64,000 bases of DNA from contig NZ_VIGH01000009.1 in assembly GCF_006704125.1 (NCBI RefSeq), forward strand, positions 62,001 to 126,000, read 5' to 3'. This stretch comes from Rhodococcus spelaei. Lineage in GTDB: Bacteria; Actinomycetota; Actinomycetes; Mycobacteriales; Mycobacteriaceae. The notes beneath the pieces are model-generated. The model was not told where the DNA came from, searched no databases, and saw only the letters and a program-made list of their open reading frames with translations. Below, piece after piece: positions 35,513 to 44,448 of the stretch. The position numbers and the translations under genes are program-made. Within the stretch, counting starts at the first letter, position 1; each line of letters begins with the position of its first letter.

Positions 35513-35518
35513 ATCTTA
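35513..35518 (-). promoter_or_regulatory. -10 element of the metY riboswitch transcript
   Basis: TAAGAT on the minus strand lies six bases before the first base of the SAM-IV outer stem. The region 17 bases further up (TCCTGC) is a weak -35 match. The position fits a transcript that starts at the aptamer. Confidence 0.5.
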
Positions 35519-35609
35519 GCGGCTCTGTCTGCGCCGCAGGAAAGCTGGTGCCGGGCCCGAACTGTGTCCGGTCGCCGAAACCCCGCTCGACCTCGGGTGA
35601 CCTGCGTTA

Positions 35610-35622
35610 CAGGACTATCCTG
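35610..35622 (+). promoter_or_regulatory. Palindrome in the permease promoter region
   Basis: CAGGA-CTA-TCCTG is a perfect inverted repeat with a three-base centre, located 43 bases before the permease start. It covers a possible -10 (CTATCC). Likely a repressor site for the amino-acid permease; regulator unknown. Confidence 0.4.
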
Positions 35623-35664
35623 CTGGTCGAACGTGAACGATCAAGCATCTCCGGGGGACGCACA

Positions 35665-37071
35665 GTGAAAGACGCCGCCACGGCGCTGACCCGGGGTCTG
35701 ACCGCCCGCCACATCCGATTCATCGCCCTCGGTTCGGCGATCGGCACCGGACTGTTCTACGGCTCGGCAGGGGCCATCGAGAAGGCCGGCCCCGCGGTCC
35801 TGCTGGCGTACCTGATCGGCGGCGCCGCGGTGTACCTCGTGTTGCGTTCGCTCGGCGAGATGGCCGTGAGCAATCCCGTGTCCGGTTCTTTCGGCGAGTA
35901 CGCGGGCAAGCACCTCGGCCCGCTCGCAGGTTTCCTCACCGGCTGGACGTACACATTCGAGATGATCGTCGTGTGCCTCGCCGACGTCACCGCGTTCGGC
36001 GTCTACATGGGGTTCTGGTTCCCGGATGTGCCCCGGTGGATCTGGGTGCTGGCGATCGTGTTCTTCATCGGCGCATTGAATCTGCTCAGCGTCAAGGTGT
36101 TCGGTGAGCTGGAGTTCTGGTTCACGCTGGTGAAGGTGGCCGCGATCGTCGCGATGATCGCGGGTGGTGTCGCGATACTGATCTTCGGCTTCGGCGTGCA
36201 CGAGACCTCCGAGGGCGTGAGCAACCTCTGGACCGGCGGCGGATTCTTCGCCACCGGCTTCGGCGGGTTCGTGGCCTGTTTCGCCATCGTGGTGTTCGCG
36301 TTCGGTGGCACCGAGATCATCGGCATCACCGCCGGCGAGGCGGAGGATCCGGCCCGGACGATCCCCCGCGCGGTGAACACCGTGCCGGTGCGGATCATGC
36401 TGTTCTACGTCGCCACTCTCGCGGTGATCATGGCGATCAATCCGTGGCAGAACATCGGCACCGACGGCAGTCCGTTCGTGCAGATCTTCGAGGGCCTCGG
36501 CATCGGTCCGGCTGCGTCCGTCCTCAACGTCGTCGTCATCACCGCGGCGTTGTCGGCGATCAACAGCGACATCTTCGGCGCGGGCCGGATGATGTACGGC
36601 ATGGCCCAGCGCGGTCAGGCGCCGTCGGGGATGACGAAGGTCTCCCGTGCCGGCGTGCCGTGGATGACGGTGGTCGTGATGACGGTCGCGCTGCTGGTCG
36701 CAGTGGTACTCAACTACCTGATCCCGGAGAGCGTGTTCGTGGTCATCGCGTCAATCGCCACGTTCGCGACCATCTTCGTGTGGGTGATGATCCTGCTGTC
36801 GCAGTACCGGGCGCGACGCCGGATGGATGCCGCGCAGACCGCGGCGCTGGCGTTCCCGGTGCCGTGGTGGCCGTACGGGCAACTACTTGCCCTCGGGTTC
36901 CTCGGTTTCGTGATTGTCGTGCTCGCGTTCGGCTCGGACACGCGGGTGGCGCTGGTTGTCGGCGCGGTGTGGCTGGCGATCCTGACCCTCGCGTACCGAC
37001 GTTTCGTCCGGCCCCGGCTTGCCGCGGAACCGGCGGCCGCGACCGCTGGTGGCCTAGGCTGGAACCCGTGA
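35665..37071 (+). CDS. Amino-acid permease (APC/AAT family)
   Basis: Integral membrane transporter of 468 residues with about twelve hydrophobic segments. The start [43 protein letters not shown] is the signature of the amino-acid transporter (AAT) group of APC permeases (GabP, ProY, LysP relatives). The GTG at 35665 with a GGGGGA upstream gives this standard N terminus; the open frame before it has no support. The substrate is unknown. It is divergent from the SAM-regulated metY operon, so methionine or a related amino acid is a possible but unproven cargo. Overlaps the following cupredoxin gene by 4 bases. Confidence 0.88.
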   Translation: MKDAATALTRGLTARHIRFIALGSAIGTGLFYGSAGAIEKAGPAVLLAYLIGGAAVYLVLRSLGEMAVSNPVSGSFGEYAGKHLGPLAGFLTGWTYTFEMIVVCLADVTAFGVYMGFWFPDVPRWIWVLAIVFFIGALNLLSVKVFGELEFWFTLVKVAAIVAMIAGGVAILIFGFGVHETSEGVSNLWTGGGFFATGFGGFVACFAIVVFAFGGTEIIGITAGEAEDPARTIPRAVNTVPVRIMLFYVATLAVIMAINPWQNIGTDGSPFVQIFEGLGIGPAASVLNVVVITAALSAINSDIFGAGRMMYGMAQRGQAPSGMTKVSRAGVPWMTVVVMTVALLVAVVLNYLIPESVFVVIASIATFATIFVWVMILLSQYRARRRMDAAQTAALAFPVPWWPYGQLLALGFLGFVIVVLAFGSDTRVALVVGAVWLAILTLAYRRFVRPRLAAEPAAATAGGLGWNP

Positions 37072-37424
37072 AGACTGCTGCCTGTGTGCTGCTTGCCGGA
37101 ATCGTTGTGACCGCAGGCATTTCGGGGTGCAGTAGCGACAAGGTGAGCGACTCGACCGCCGCGCCCACCGGACCGGTGGTCGAGGTCGCGAACATGGCGT
37201 TCACGCCGAGCTCGATCACCGTGAACGTGGGGGAGACGGTGACGTGGAAGTTCGAGGACCGCGGCACCCCGCACGATGTGGTCGGTGTCGGCGACGCCAG
37301 GGCGGTGTTGCACAGCCCGCCGTTGCAGACCGGCACCTTCGCCTTCGCGTTCGCCGAGCCGGGTACCTACCAGTACACCTGCTCGTTCCATCCGGACATG
37401 CACGGGACGATCGTCGTGCGCTGA
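37068..37424 (+). CDS. Cupredoxin (plastocyanin-like) lipoprotein
   Basis: Secreted type I copper protein of 118 residues. The N terminus is a lipoprotein signal ending in GISGCSSD, with the lipid-carrying cysteine around residue 21. The cupredoxin domain (about residues 40-118) has the copper ligands His in GTPHDVVG and Cys, His and Met in [11 protein letters not shown]. It should carry electrons or copper on the outer face of the membrane. The GTG start overlaps the permease stop (GTGA), an unexpected pairing with an amino-acid transporter. Confidence 0.87.
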   Translation: MKTAACVLLAGIVVTAGISGCSSDKVSDSTAAPTGPVVEVANMAFTPSSITVNVGETVTWKFEDRGTPHDVVGVGDARAVLHSPPLQTGTFAFAFAEPGTYQYTCSFHPDMHGTIVVR

Positions 37425-37589
37425 GTGTGTGACGTGACCGGGGCGATTCGGCGCGAAAGTTACCGGACAGTAGGATGTTCGACCCCCGGGGTACGCGTTG
37501 CGGCCCCGCGGGCTAGCAGTACGCTCGTCTTGTTTGGTGCGGAAACCCCGGGTTTGCGCGCGTTGTATATAAGTTATTGATTGAGTCGT

Positions 37590-37619
37590 TTGCGGTCCAC
37601 CCACAAAGCGCGACCGCAA
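37590..37619. repeat. Inverted repeat in the icd leader
   Basis: TTGCGGTC at 37590-37597 mirrors GACCGCAA at 37612-37619 with 14 bases between, in the 239-base gap before icd. An A+T-rich TATATAAG lies just upstream at 37566-37573 and is a likely -10. The repeat would be in the 5' leader of the icd transcript and could be an RNA hairpin or a regulator site. Confidence 0.45.
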
Positions 37620-37663
37620 GCCGTGTGACCAGGGGAAACTTCCTAGGAGGACGCGAAGTACAC

Positions 37664-38887
37664 ATGTCCAAGATCAAGGTTGAGGGCACCGTCGTCGAAC
37701 TCGACGGCGATGAGATGACACGCATTATCTGGCAGTTCATCAAGGACAAGCTGATCCATCCGTACCTCGATGTGAATCTCGAGTACTACGACCTCGGTAT
37801 CGAATACCGCGACAAGACCGACGACCAGGTCACCATCGACGCCGCGAACGCCATCAAGCAGCACGGCGTCGGCGTCAAGTGCGCGACCATCACGCCGGAC
37901 GAGGCCCGGGTCGAGGAATTCGGTCTGAAGAAGATGTGGCGGTCGCCCAACGGCACCATCCGCAACATCCTCGGCGGCACCATCTTCCGGGCACCGATCA
38001 TCATCTCCAACGTTCCGCGACTGGTTCCGGGCTGGACCAAGCCGATCATCATCGGCCGTCACGCGTTCGGTGACCAGTACCGCGCCACCGACTTCAAGGT
38101 GCCCGGCCCCGGCAAGGTGATGATCACCTACACGCCCGAGGACGGCAGCGCCCCGATCGAGCACGAGCTGGTGAACTTCCCGGAGGGCGGCGGCGTCGTC
38201 CAGGGGCAGTACAACTTCACCAAGTCCATCGAGGACTTCGCGCGCGCCTCGCTCAACTACGGCCTGCAGCAGAACTACCCGGTGTACCTGTCCACCAAGA
38301 ACACCATCCTCAAGGCGTACGACGGCGCGTTCAAGGACATCTTCCAGCACGTGTTCGAGACCGAGTTCAAGTCCGAGTTCGACGCGGCGGGCCTGACCTA
38401 CGAGCACCGCCTCATCGACGACATGGTCGCCTCCGCACTCAAGTGGGAGGGTGGCTACGTCTGGGCCTGCAAGAACTACGACGGCGACGTCCAGTCGGAC
38501 ACCGTCGCGCAGGGCTTCGGCTCGCTCGGCCTGATGACGTCGGTGCTGCTGACCCCGGACGGACGGACCTGTGAGGCGGAGGCCGCGCACGGTACCGTCA
38601 CCCGGCACTTCCGCCAGCACCAGCAGGGCAAGCCGACCTCGACGAACCCGATCGCGTCCATCTTCGCGTGGACCCGCGGTCTCGAGCACCGGGGCAAGCT
38701 GGACAACACCCCGGACGTCATCGCGTTCGCGCAGCAGCTCGAGGACGTCGTCATCAAGACCGTCGAGGGCGGCCAGATGACCAAGGACCTCGCACTGCTC
38801 GTCGGCGGCGACCAGGGCTACCTGACCACCGAGGAGTTCCTCGGCGCGCTCGACGAGAACCTGCAGAAGGCGCACGCGTCCAGGTAA
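37664..38887 (+). CDS. icd: NADP-dependent isocitrate dehydrogenase
   Basis: Dimeric eukaryote-type isocitrate dehydrogenase of 407 residues, making 2-oxoglutarate, CO2 and NADPH in the TCA cycle. It matches icd1 (Rv3339c) in position and sequence style. Landmarks: [14 protein letters not shown] at the start, the substrate-binding [45 protein letters not shown] with metal-binding aspartates, and the NADP region [24 protein letters not shown] lies 13 bases before the ATG, a longer spacing than usual. Left border of the conserved backbone before the beta-lactone island. Confidence 0.96.
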   Translation: MSKIKVEGTVVELDGDEMTRIIWQFIKDKLIHPYLDVNLEYYDLGIEYRDKTDDQVTIDAANAIKQHGVGVKCATITPDEARVEEFGLKKMWRSPNGTIRNILGGTIFRAPIIISNVPRLVPGWTKPIIIGRHAFGDQYRATDFKVPGPGKVMITYTPEDGSAPIEHELVNFPEGGGVVQGQYNFTKSIEDFARASLNYGLQQNYPVYLSTKNTILKAYDGAFKDIFQHVFETEFKSEFDAAGLTYEHRLIDDMVASALKWEGGYVWACKNYDGDVQSDTVAQGFGSLGLMTSVLLTPDGRTCEAEAAHGTVTRHFRQHQQGKPTSTNPIASIFAWTRGLEHRGKLDNTPDVIAFAQQLEDVVIKTVEGGQMTKDLALLVGGDQGYLTTEEFLGALDENLQKAHASR

Positions 38888-38908
38888 CACCGCACGGCTT
38901 CACCACGA

Positions 38909-38942
38909 GGAGGGGCGTCCCGGAGATCCGGGGCGTCCCTCT
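38909..38942. terminator. Long hairpin after icd
   Basis: A near-continuous stem of about 16 pairs (three G-T wobbles) folds around the two-base centre GA; the inner six pairs are CCCGGA/TCCGGG. It begins 22 bases after the icd stop codon. No T-run follows. This should end the icd transcript and isolate it from the island that starts at 39016. Confidence 0.7.
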
Positions 38943-39015
38943 CCCTCGTCACGGGTGAGCGATCTCACCACCTCTCACTTGGAGTTTCAACGACCGGCGC
39001 GAGGAGAATCGACAG

Positions 39016-40254
39016 GTGGATTCGCCGACTCTCCCCGCCGTCGACCGCACGTCCGGGCGGACGCGCGGCGCTCGGCGACCCGCGATGCTCGCGCTCGCAC
39101 TCGGCGGATTCGGGATCGGGACCACCGAATTCGTTGCGATGGGTCTGCTGCCCGAGATGGCGGGCAGCCTCGGAATCAGCGAACCGACCGCTGGCCATGT
39201 CATTTCCGCCTATGCGCTCGGCGTGGTCGTCGGCGCCCCCCTGATCGCGGCCGCAACAGCCCGGGTGCCGCGCCGGACTCTGCTGATCGCGCTCATGGTC
39301 GCGTTCACGATCGGCAACGCCGCCTCGGTGTTCGCGCCGTCCTACGCCGCGTTGACGGCGGCGAGATTCGTCGCGGGCCTGCCGCACGGCGCGTACTTCG
39401 GTGTTGCCGCGCTCGTCGCGGCACACCTGGCGGAACCGGGTCGGCGGGCCAAGGCCGTCTCCATGGTCATGATGGGTTTGTCGGTGGCCAATGTCGTCGG
39501 GGTGCCGGTGGCGGCATGGCTCGGTCAGACACTCGGCTGGCGCAGCGCGTTCGCGCTGGTCGCGGTCATCGGCGTGACGACCGTCGTCTCCCTGGTCGCC
39601 TGGATCCCGCCGCTCGACGCCATGCCGACGACCAATCCGGTCACCGAACTCGGCGCTCTGGGGCGGCTGCAGGTGTGGATGACGCTGATCATGGGCATGG
39701 TCGGCTTCGGCGGCATGTTCGCGGTGTACTCGTACATCAGCACCACGCTGACGGACCTGTCCGGGCTACCGCGGTCGTTCGTGCCGGTCGCGTTGATGTT
39801 GTACGGACTCGGCATGGTCGTGGGCAACTTCGTCGGCGGCCACCTCGCCGACCGCGCGTTGATGAAAGGTCTTGCCGTGTCGATGGCCGCGCTGGCGGCG
39901 ATCCTGGCGCTGTTCGTCCTGGCCGTCCACAATCCGGTCACCGCGCTCGTGTTCGTCTTCCTGATCGGCGTCGCCGGGTCCGCGATGGTGCCGGCCCTGC
40001 AGACCCGGCTGATGGACGTCGCGGCCGATGCGCAGACCCTCGCTGCCTCGCTCAACCACGCGGCACTCAACATCGCCAACGCCTTCGGCGCGTGGATCGG
40101 CGGAGTCGTGATCGCCGCCGGCTTCGGGTACGCCGCACCGGCCGCGGTCGGAGCGATGCTGGCAGTCGCGGGCTTGGCCGTGTTGGCCGGCGCGGTGCTG
40201 CTGCCGCGCCGCGCGCGCTATGTCCGGGTAGAGCCGGGGGAGGCGTCCATCTGA
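39016..40254 (+). CDS. MFS efflux transporter (DHA1/AraJ-like)
   Basis: Major facilitator transporter of 412 residues with twelve predicted helices. Family features: LGGFGIGTTEFVAMGLLPEMAGSLGIS in helix 1 and GRRAKAVSMVMMGLSVANVVGVPVAAWLGQTLGWRSAF with the motif C-like region of drug/proton antiporters. GTG start with GAGGAG nine bases upstream. It precedes the NRPS gene by 61 bases on the same strand, at the left edge of the beta-lactone island. Export of the island's product is the natural guess; sugar or drug efflux is the general family role. Confidence 0.85.
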   Translation: MDSPTLPAVDRTSGRTRGARRPAMLALALGGFGIGTTEFVAMGLLPEMAGSLGISEPTAGHVISAYALGVVVGAPLIAAATARVPRRTLLIALMVAFTIGNAASVFAPSYAALTAARFVAGLPHGAYFGVAALVAAHLAEPGRRAKAVSMVMMGLSVANVVGVPVAAWLGQTLGWRSAFALVAVIGVTTVVSLVAWIPPLDAMPTTNPVTELGALGRLQVWMTLIMGMVGFGGMFAVYSYISTTLTDLSGLPRSFVPVALMLYGLGMVVGNFVGGHLADRALMKGLAVSMAALAAILALFVLAVHNPVTALVFVFLIGVAGSAMVPALQTRLMDVAADAQTLAASLNHAALNIANAFGAWIGGVVIAAGFGYAAPAAVGAMLAVAGLAVLAGAVLLPRRARYVRVEPGEASI

Positions 40255-40272
40255 ACGCCCTCGCCGGGAGCT

Positions 40273-40284
40273 GTAACACGTTAC
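40273..40284 (+). promoter_or_regulatory. Palindromic operator/promoter at the head of the NRPS operon
   Basis: GTAAC-AC-GTTAC forms a dyad whose right arm overlaps TACTAT (40282-40287), a good -10 match. The start codon follows 29 bases later. The arrangement suggests a TetR-like repressor that blocks the promoter of the beta-lactone genes. No such regulator gene lies within the island. Confidence 0.5.
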
Positions 40285-40315
40285 TATTCCCGCACCCACC
40301 AGGCGAGGAGCGACG

Positions 40316-43294
40316 TTGACTTCGGCATTCCCCGTTTTCACCCGGCCGGTGTCACCGACCGAGCGGCTGTACCTGGCCATGCAGACCCTGGCGCCGCCGT
40401 TCGCGATTCAGTTGCTGGTCGAGGGGGTCGGCGCCATTGCCGAACTGGACCTCGCGGTTGCGGTCGCCGGTGCAGCGCAGGCCTGCCCGGGAGCGCGTCT
40501 CGTGCGCCGCGGCGACGACTGGGTGGACAGCGGGGTCGCGCCGCCGGTGCACGTGATCTCCGACGCGGGACTGTCCGGGGACAGCCTCGACGACCATCCG
40601 CTGCTCACTCGCCCACTCGATCCCGTCGATGGCCCGACGTGTGAGGTCCTGCTGCTGCCCGGGTCCCCGAATACCGTCGTGTTCAGGGCATTTCACGGCG
40701 TCATGGACGGCAAGGGCGTGCACCTGTGGGCGACCGAGGTGTTCCGGCTGCTGCGGGGGGAGCGTCCGGTCGGCGCCCGTGAGGCCGTCGCCGACCACAC
40801 GCTCGTCGAGCGACTCGGTGGCGGTGGCAAGCCCACGGTGATGATTCCGAGGTCCCGGTCGCCGCTGGGGCGGACTAAATCGGTGTCCGGCGAACCCGAA
40901 TTCCTGTGGCGCAGACGCACGGTCGGGTCGACCTCGCCCGCGGCGGTGGCGCGGATCGCCGAGGTGATCACCGCGGCGGTCGGCGGTCGGACCCGCATCA
41001 TGGTTCCCGTCGACCTGCGCAGGCACGACCGTGACCTGCGGTCGACCGCCAACCTGTCGCTGCCGCTGTTCCTCGACTCGGTGCCGGGCGACGGGTGGCA
41101 GCGCATCCACGCCGGGCTGCTGCGCGGGATGGTGGAATCACGCGAGCTCGCCGAGATGAACAACGGCGGGCTGCAGAGGATGCCGACCGCCGCTGCCCGC
41201 GCGATCATCCGGGCCGGCATGTTCCTCGGCGCCCGCACCGGCAACAACCTGGTCTCGGCCATCGTGTCCCACACGGGGACGACCGATCTCGGTGAACTGA
41301 GCTGCCGCGGGTTCGCGGCGACCCGGGTCAGTGGGCTGCCCGTGCACACCGGCATGGTGCCGCTGACGATCGCGGTGATGGAGGCGGGGGGCAGCACAGA
41401 GCTCGGTGTGTCCTGCCGCAACGGCGCGGGCGTGGAGCCGCGTCTCGACTGGCTGCTCGACCGGATCGAGGCGGCGCTGGGCGCGACGAGAGTCGTTGCC
41501 GCACCGGTCGATCCGCAGGCCGACCGGACCCTCACCGGCCTCTTCCGCGACCACGTCCGGTCGGCGCCCGAGGCGCCCGCTGTTCTCGGTCCCGAGGGCG
41601 AGTTGAGCTACGCCGCCCTCGACGCGTGGTCCGACGCGATCGCCGGCGAACTGCGCGGGCGCGGGGTGCGACGCGGTGACGTGGTGGCCATCCTGGCCCG
41701 CCGGACCTTCGCCGCCGTCGCGGGCCAGATCGGGATCCTCAAGTCCGGAGCGGCCTTCCTGGCGCTCGACCCCCACCACCCCGACGAGCGCATCCGCGGC
41801 ATCGTGGACGAGGCCGGCGTGGGGTGCGTCCTCACCGAACGCGAGTTCGCCGCGCGCGCCGGGCTCGGCGCGGTGGCAGCGGCAGTCCTCGAGGACATCC
41901 CGGTCCGGACCGGCGACGGGGAGGGTGCCGGAACCGATCTCGCGGAGCCCGGCGACGTGGCGTACGTGACCTACACCTCGGGGTCCACCGGCAGGCCGAA
42001 GGGCGTCCAGGTCGAGCACCGCGGCATCGTCAACCTGCTCCGCGCGGGCGCCGAACTGTACCGGCTCGGTCCGGAGACCCGATTCGCGTACTACCACACC
42101 CAGGCCGCCGACATGGCTTGCGCGGCCCTGCTTCTCCCGCTCACCAGCGGCGGCGCGGTGGTGCTCGTCCCAGGCGAGGTCAACCACCTCACGCTGACCG
42201 AGATCTTCGAAGGTTCCACGGTGAACACGGTCATGGTGACGCCGAGCCTGCTCGAGGTGGTGGTCCGGCTCGGACTCGAACCGGCAGCGATGCGCGCGGT
42301 GAGCATCGGGGGCGAGGCCCTGCACGAGCCGCTGGCCGCCGAGGCTCGTGCACTGTTCGGACCGGAGTGCAGGGTGCTCAACAGCTACGGCCCCGCAGAG
42401 ATGTCGATCGTCTGCGCGGCGCACCGGATCGAGGCCGTCGACGGGAGCGGAGCGGCGCCGGTGCCTATCGGTCGGCCCACCGCCGGCACCACGGTTCACG
42501 TCCTCGACGCGGCCCGACGGCCGGTACTCGCGGGCGAGATCGGAGAACTGTACTTCGGCGGTCCACAGGTCGGGCGCGGGTACCTGAACCGACCGGACCT
42601 GACCGCGCAGCGATTCGTGACCCTTCCCGACGGCGAACGCGTATACCGCACCGGCGATCTCGGTCGGATCCTGCCCGGCGGCGAGCTGGAGTTCTCCGGT
42701 CGTGTCGACAGTCAGGTCAAGATCAGGGGGAACCGGGTGGAACCGGGGGAGGTCCAGTCGCGACTCGCGGCTCATCCTGCCGTCGCCCGAGCGGCAGTGG
42801 TCGCCGTCCGCCGCGCGGAGCGCGGCGACAATGTGCTCGTCGCGTACCTCGTCGCGTCCGCAGGCGAATCAGTACCGGAGGTGAGCACGCTGCGGGACCA
42901 CCTGTCCCGATCCCTGCCGACGTACATGATTCCCGCCGAGTTCCACGTCGTCGCGGACATCCCGTTGACCTCCAACGGCAAACTCGACAGCGCGTCCCTC
43001 GGCACCGCGCGTGCGGACACCCCGACGGCGGTGCTGCCCGCCGACGACATCGCCGAGATCTGGGCCTGTGTCCTGCGGGTCGACGCCTCGACACTCGACG
43101 ACGCGGCGGACTTCTTCGAACTCGGTGGCGATTCACTGGCGGCGGTGGAGATGCTCTCGCAGGTCTCGCGGCGGGTCGTCGGTCCGGGCAACGACGTCGG
43201 GTTCGTCGCCGACCTCGAGGACCTCGTGCATCGGTTGACGCTCGGCCGGGTCCGGCAGGCGGCGCACCGTGCCCGCGTGCCCGCGCACCGGTGA
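40316..43294 (+). CDS. NRPS, condensation-like/adenylation/carrier (LstE-like)
   Basis: Single-module nonribosomal peptide synthetase of 992 residues. An N-terminal condensation-like domain (about 10-400) carries FHGVMDG at 126-132: the catalytic second His and the DG of HHxxxDG are kept, the first His is Phe. The adenylation domain (about 410-890) has YTSGSTGRPKG at 553-563, amino-group-binding Asp599, NSYGPAE near 688, YRTGDLG, and Lys in SNGKLD. The carrier domain has LGGDSL with the attachment Ser940. There is no thioesterase. Start is a TTG with AGGCGAGGAG upstream; an ATG 63 bases later is the alternative. Next to LstABCD-like genes it plausibly adds an amino acid to a beta-lactone lipid, as proposed for LstE in lipstatin. 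Confidence 0.88.
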   Translation: MTSAFPVFTRPVSPTERLYLAMQTLAPPFAIQLLVEGVGAIAELDLAVAVAGAAQACPGARLVRRGDDWVDSGVAPPVHVISDAGLSGDSLDDHPLLTRPLDPVDGPTCEVLLLPGSPNTVVFRAFHGVMDGKGVHLWATEVFRLLRGERPVGAREAVADHTLVERLGGGGKPTVMIPRSRSPLGRTKSVSGEPEFLWRRRTVGSTSPAAVARIAEVITAAVGGRTRIMVPVDLRRHDRDLRSTANLSLPLFLDSVPGDGWQRIHAGLLRGMVESRELAEMNNGGLQRMPTAAARAIIRAGMFLGARTGNNLVSAIVSHTGTTDLGELSCRGFAATRVSGLPVHTGMVPLTIAVMEAGGSTELGVSCRNGAGVEPRLDWLLDRIEAALGATRVVAAPVDPQADRTLTGLFRDHVRSAPEAPAVLGPEGELSYAALDAWSDAIAGELRGRGVRRGDVVAILARRTFAAVAGQIGILKSGAAFLALDPHHPDERIRGIVDEAGVGCVLTEREFAARAGLGAVAAAVLEDIPVRTGDGEGAGTDLAEPGDVAYVTYTSGSTGRPKGVQVEHRGIVNLLRAGAELYRLGPETRFAYYHTQAADMACAALLLPLTSGGAVVLVPGEVNHLTLTEIFEGSTVNTVMVTPSLLEVVVRLGLEPAAMRAVSIGGEALHEPLAAEARALFGPECRVLNSYGPAEMSIVCAAHRIEAVDGSGAAPVPIGRPTAGTTVHVLDAARRPVLAGEIGELYFGGPQVGRGYLNRPDLTAQRFVTLPDGERVYRTGDLGRILPGGELEFSGRVDSQVKIRGNRVEPGEVQSRLAAHPAVARAAVVAVRRAERGDNVLVAYLVASAGESVPEVSTLRDHLSRSLPTYMIPAEFHVVADIPLTSNGKLDSASLGTARADTPTAVLPADDIAEIWACVLRVDASTLDDAADFFELGGDSLAAVEMLSQVSRRVVGPGNDVGFVADLEDLVHRLTLGRVRQAAHRARVPAHR

Positions 43295-43380
43295 TCAGCC
43301 CACCACGCGCACTTCGAACGAGCCACCGCGCTCACCCAACCGCCATGGCCGCATCGGCCTGCCGACCCAGAGAGACCACG

Positions 43381-44442
43381 ATGACAAAGTCTCGGTTCGA
43401 ATCGATAGGTACCTACCTGCCCAGCACGGTCCTGAGTACGAAGGAGTTGGTCGGCAGGCTCGCCACCGCGCCCCCCTTCGACCTCGAGGCCATCACCGGT
43501 GTCGTGGACCGGCGCGTCTCCGACACCCGAGCGGAGAGCTACGAGGACTCGTTCACGTTGGCGCTCAACGCGGCCCGGGACGCGCTGAGCCGGTCCCGCT
43601 ACCGAGCCGACGAGATCGACGTGATCATCTCGACCTCGATCTCGCGCAGCAAGAACCGTGACACCATGTACCTCGAGCCGTCCTTCGCCTCGATGCTCGC
43701 GAAGGAACTGGGCGTCCGGGGCGGGGGCTCCGCTCCGATCACGTTCGACCTGTCCAACGCCTGCGCGGGCATGCTCAGCGGCGTCTACGTGCTGGACCGG
43801 ATGATCCGATCGGGGGCGGTGCGCACCGGAATCGTGGTCAGCGGCGAGCACATCACCCCGATCTCGGAGACCGCGGTCTCCGAGATCTCGGAGAAGTACG
43901 ACCTGCAGTTCGCGTCGCTGTCGGTGGGGGATTCGGGCGCGGCGGTGGTGCTGGACCGTGCCGTCGACGAGGACGACAAGATCGACTACATCGAGCTGAT
44001 GACCGCCTCCGAGTACTCGAACCTGTGCCTGGGCATGCCGAGCGAGCAGACCCCCGGGATCGCCCTGTACACCGACAACCGCAGGATGCACAACGAGTCG
44101 CGCTTCCTGCTGTGGACGAACGCGCAGAAGGAGTTCCTCGCGGCGCGCGGGCGTACCTTCGCCGACGAGGACTTCGACTTCGTCATCCACCACCAGTTCG
44201 GTGCCTCGGCGGTATTGATGCTGAACGCGTTGGGGGAGCGAGAGTTCGAGACGCCGATGCCGCCGCCTCTCAATGTCGTCGAGAAGTACGGAAACACCTC
44301 GAGCACGTCCCACTTCGTCGTCCTGCACGACCACCTGAAGGACAAGGCGGTGCCGAGAGGGTCGAAGATCCTGATGGTCCCGGCTGCCTCCGGCATCGTC
44401 ACCGGCTACGTGTCCGCCACGATTTCTTCCCTGGAGGTCTGA
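43381..44442 (+). CDS. KAS III-like acyl-CoA condensing enzyme, catalytic subunit (LstA/NltA/OleA-like)
   Basis: Thiolase-fold enzyme of 353 residues in the KAS III/OleA group, expected to join two fatty acyl-CoA chains head to head. The full triad is visible: Cys128 in SNACAGML, His270/271 in VIHHQFGAS, Asn305 in EKYGNTSS. A conserved glutamate in the OleA-type segment TMYLEPSFAS is also present. The ATG at 43381 gives the usual N terminus (FESIGTYLPSTVLST); the frame is open far upstream but overlaps the NRPS gene. It ends six bases before the second KAS III-like gene, which probably forms a heterodimer with it, as LstA does with LstB. Confidence 0.88.
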   Translation: MTKSRFESIGTYLPSTVLSTKELVGRLATAPPFDLEAITGVVDRRVSDTRAESYEDSFTLALNAARDALSRSRYRADEIDVIISTSISRSKNRDTMYLEPSFASMLAKELGVRGGGSAPITFDLSNACAGMLSGVYVLDRMIRSGAVRTGIVVSGEHITPISETAVSEISEKYDLQFASLSVGDSGAAVVLDRAVDEDDKIDYIELMTASEYSNLCLGMPSEQTPGIALYTDNRRMHNESRFLLWTNAQKEFLAARGRTFADEDFDFVIHHQFGASAVLMLNALGEREFETPMPPPLNVVEKYGNTSSTSHFVVLHDHLKDKAVPRGSKILMVPAASGIVTGYVSATISSLEV

Positions 44443-44448
44443 CTCGTC

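Noticed and set aside
41824-43380. In-frame extension of the first KAS III-like gene far into the NRPS gene (possible fusion)
   Set aside because: The extension is read in a different frame from the NRPS, has shadow-like Arg/Gly/Pro composition, and the family N terminus begins at 43381.
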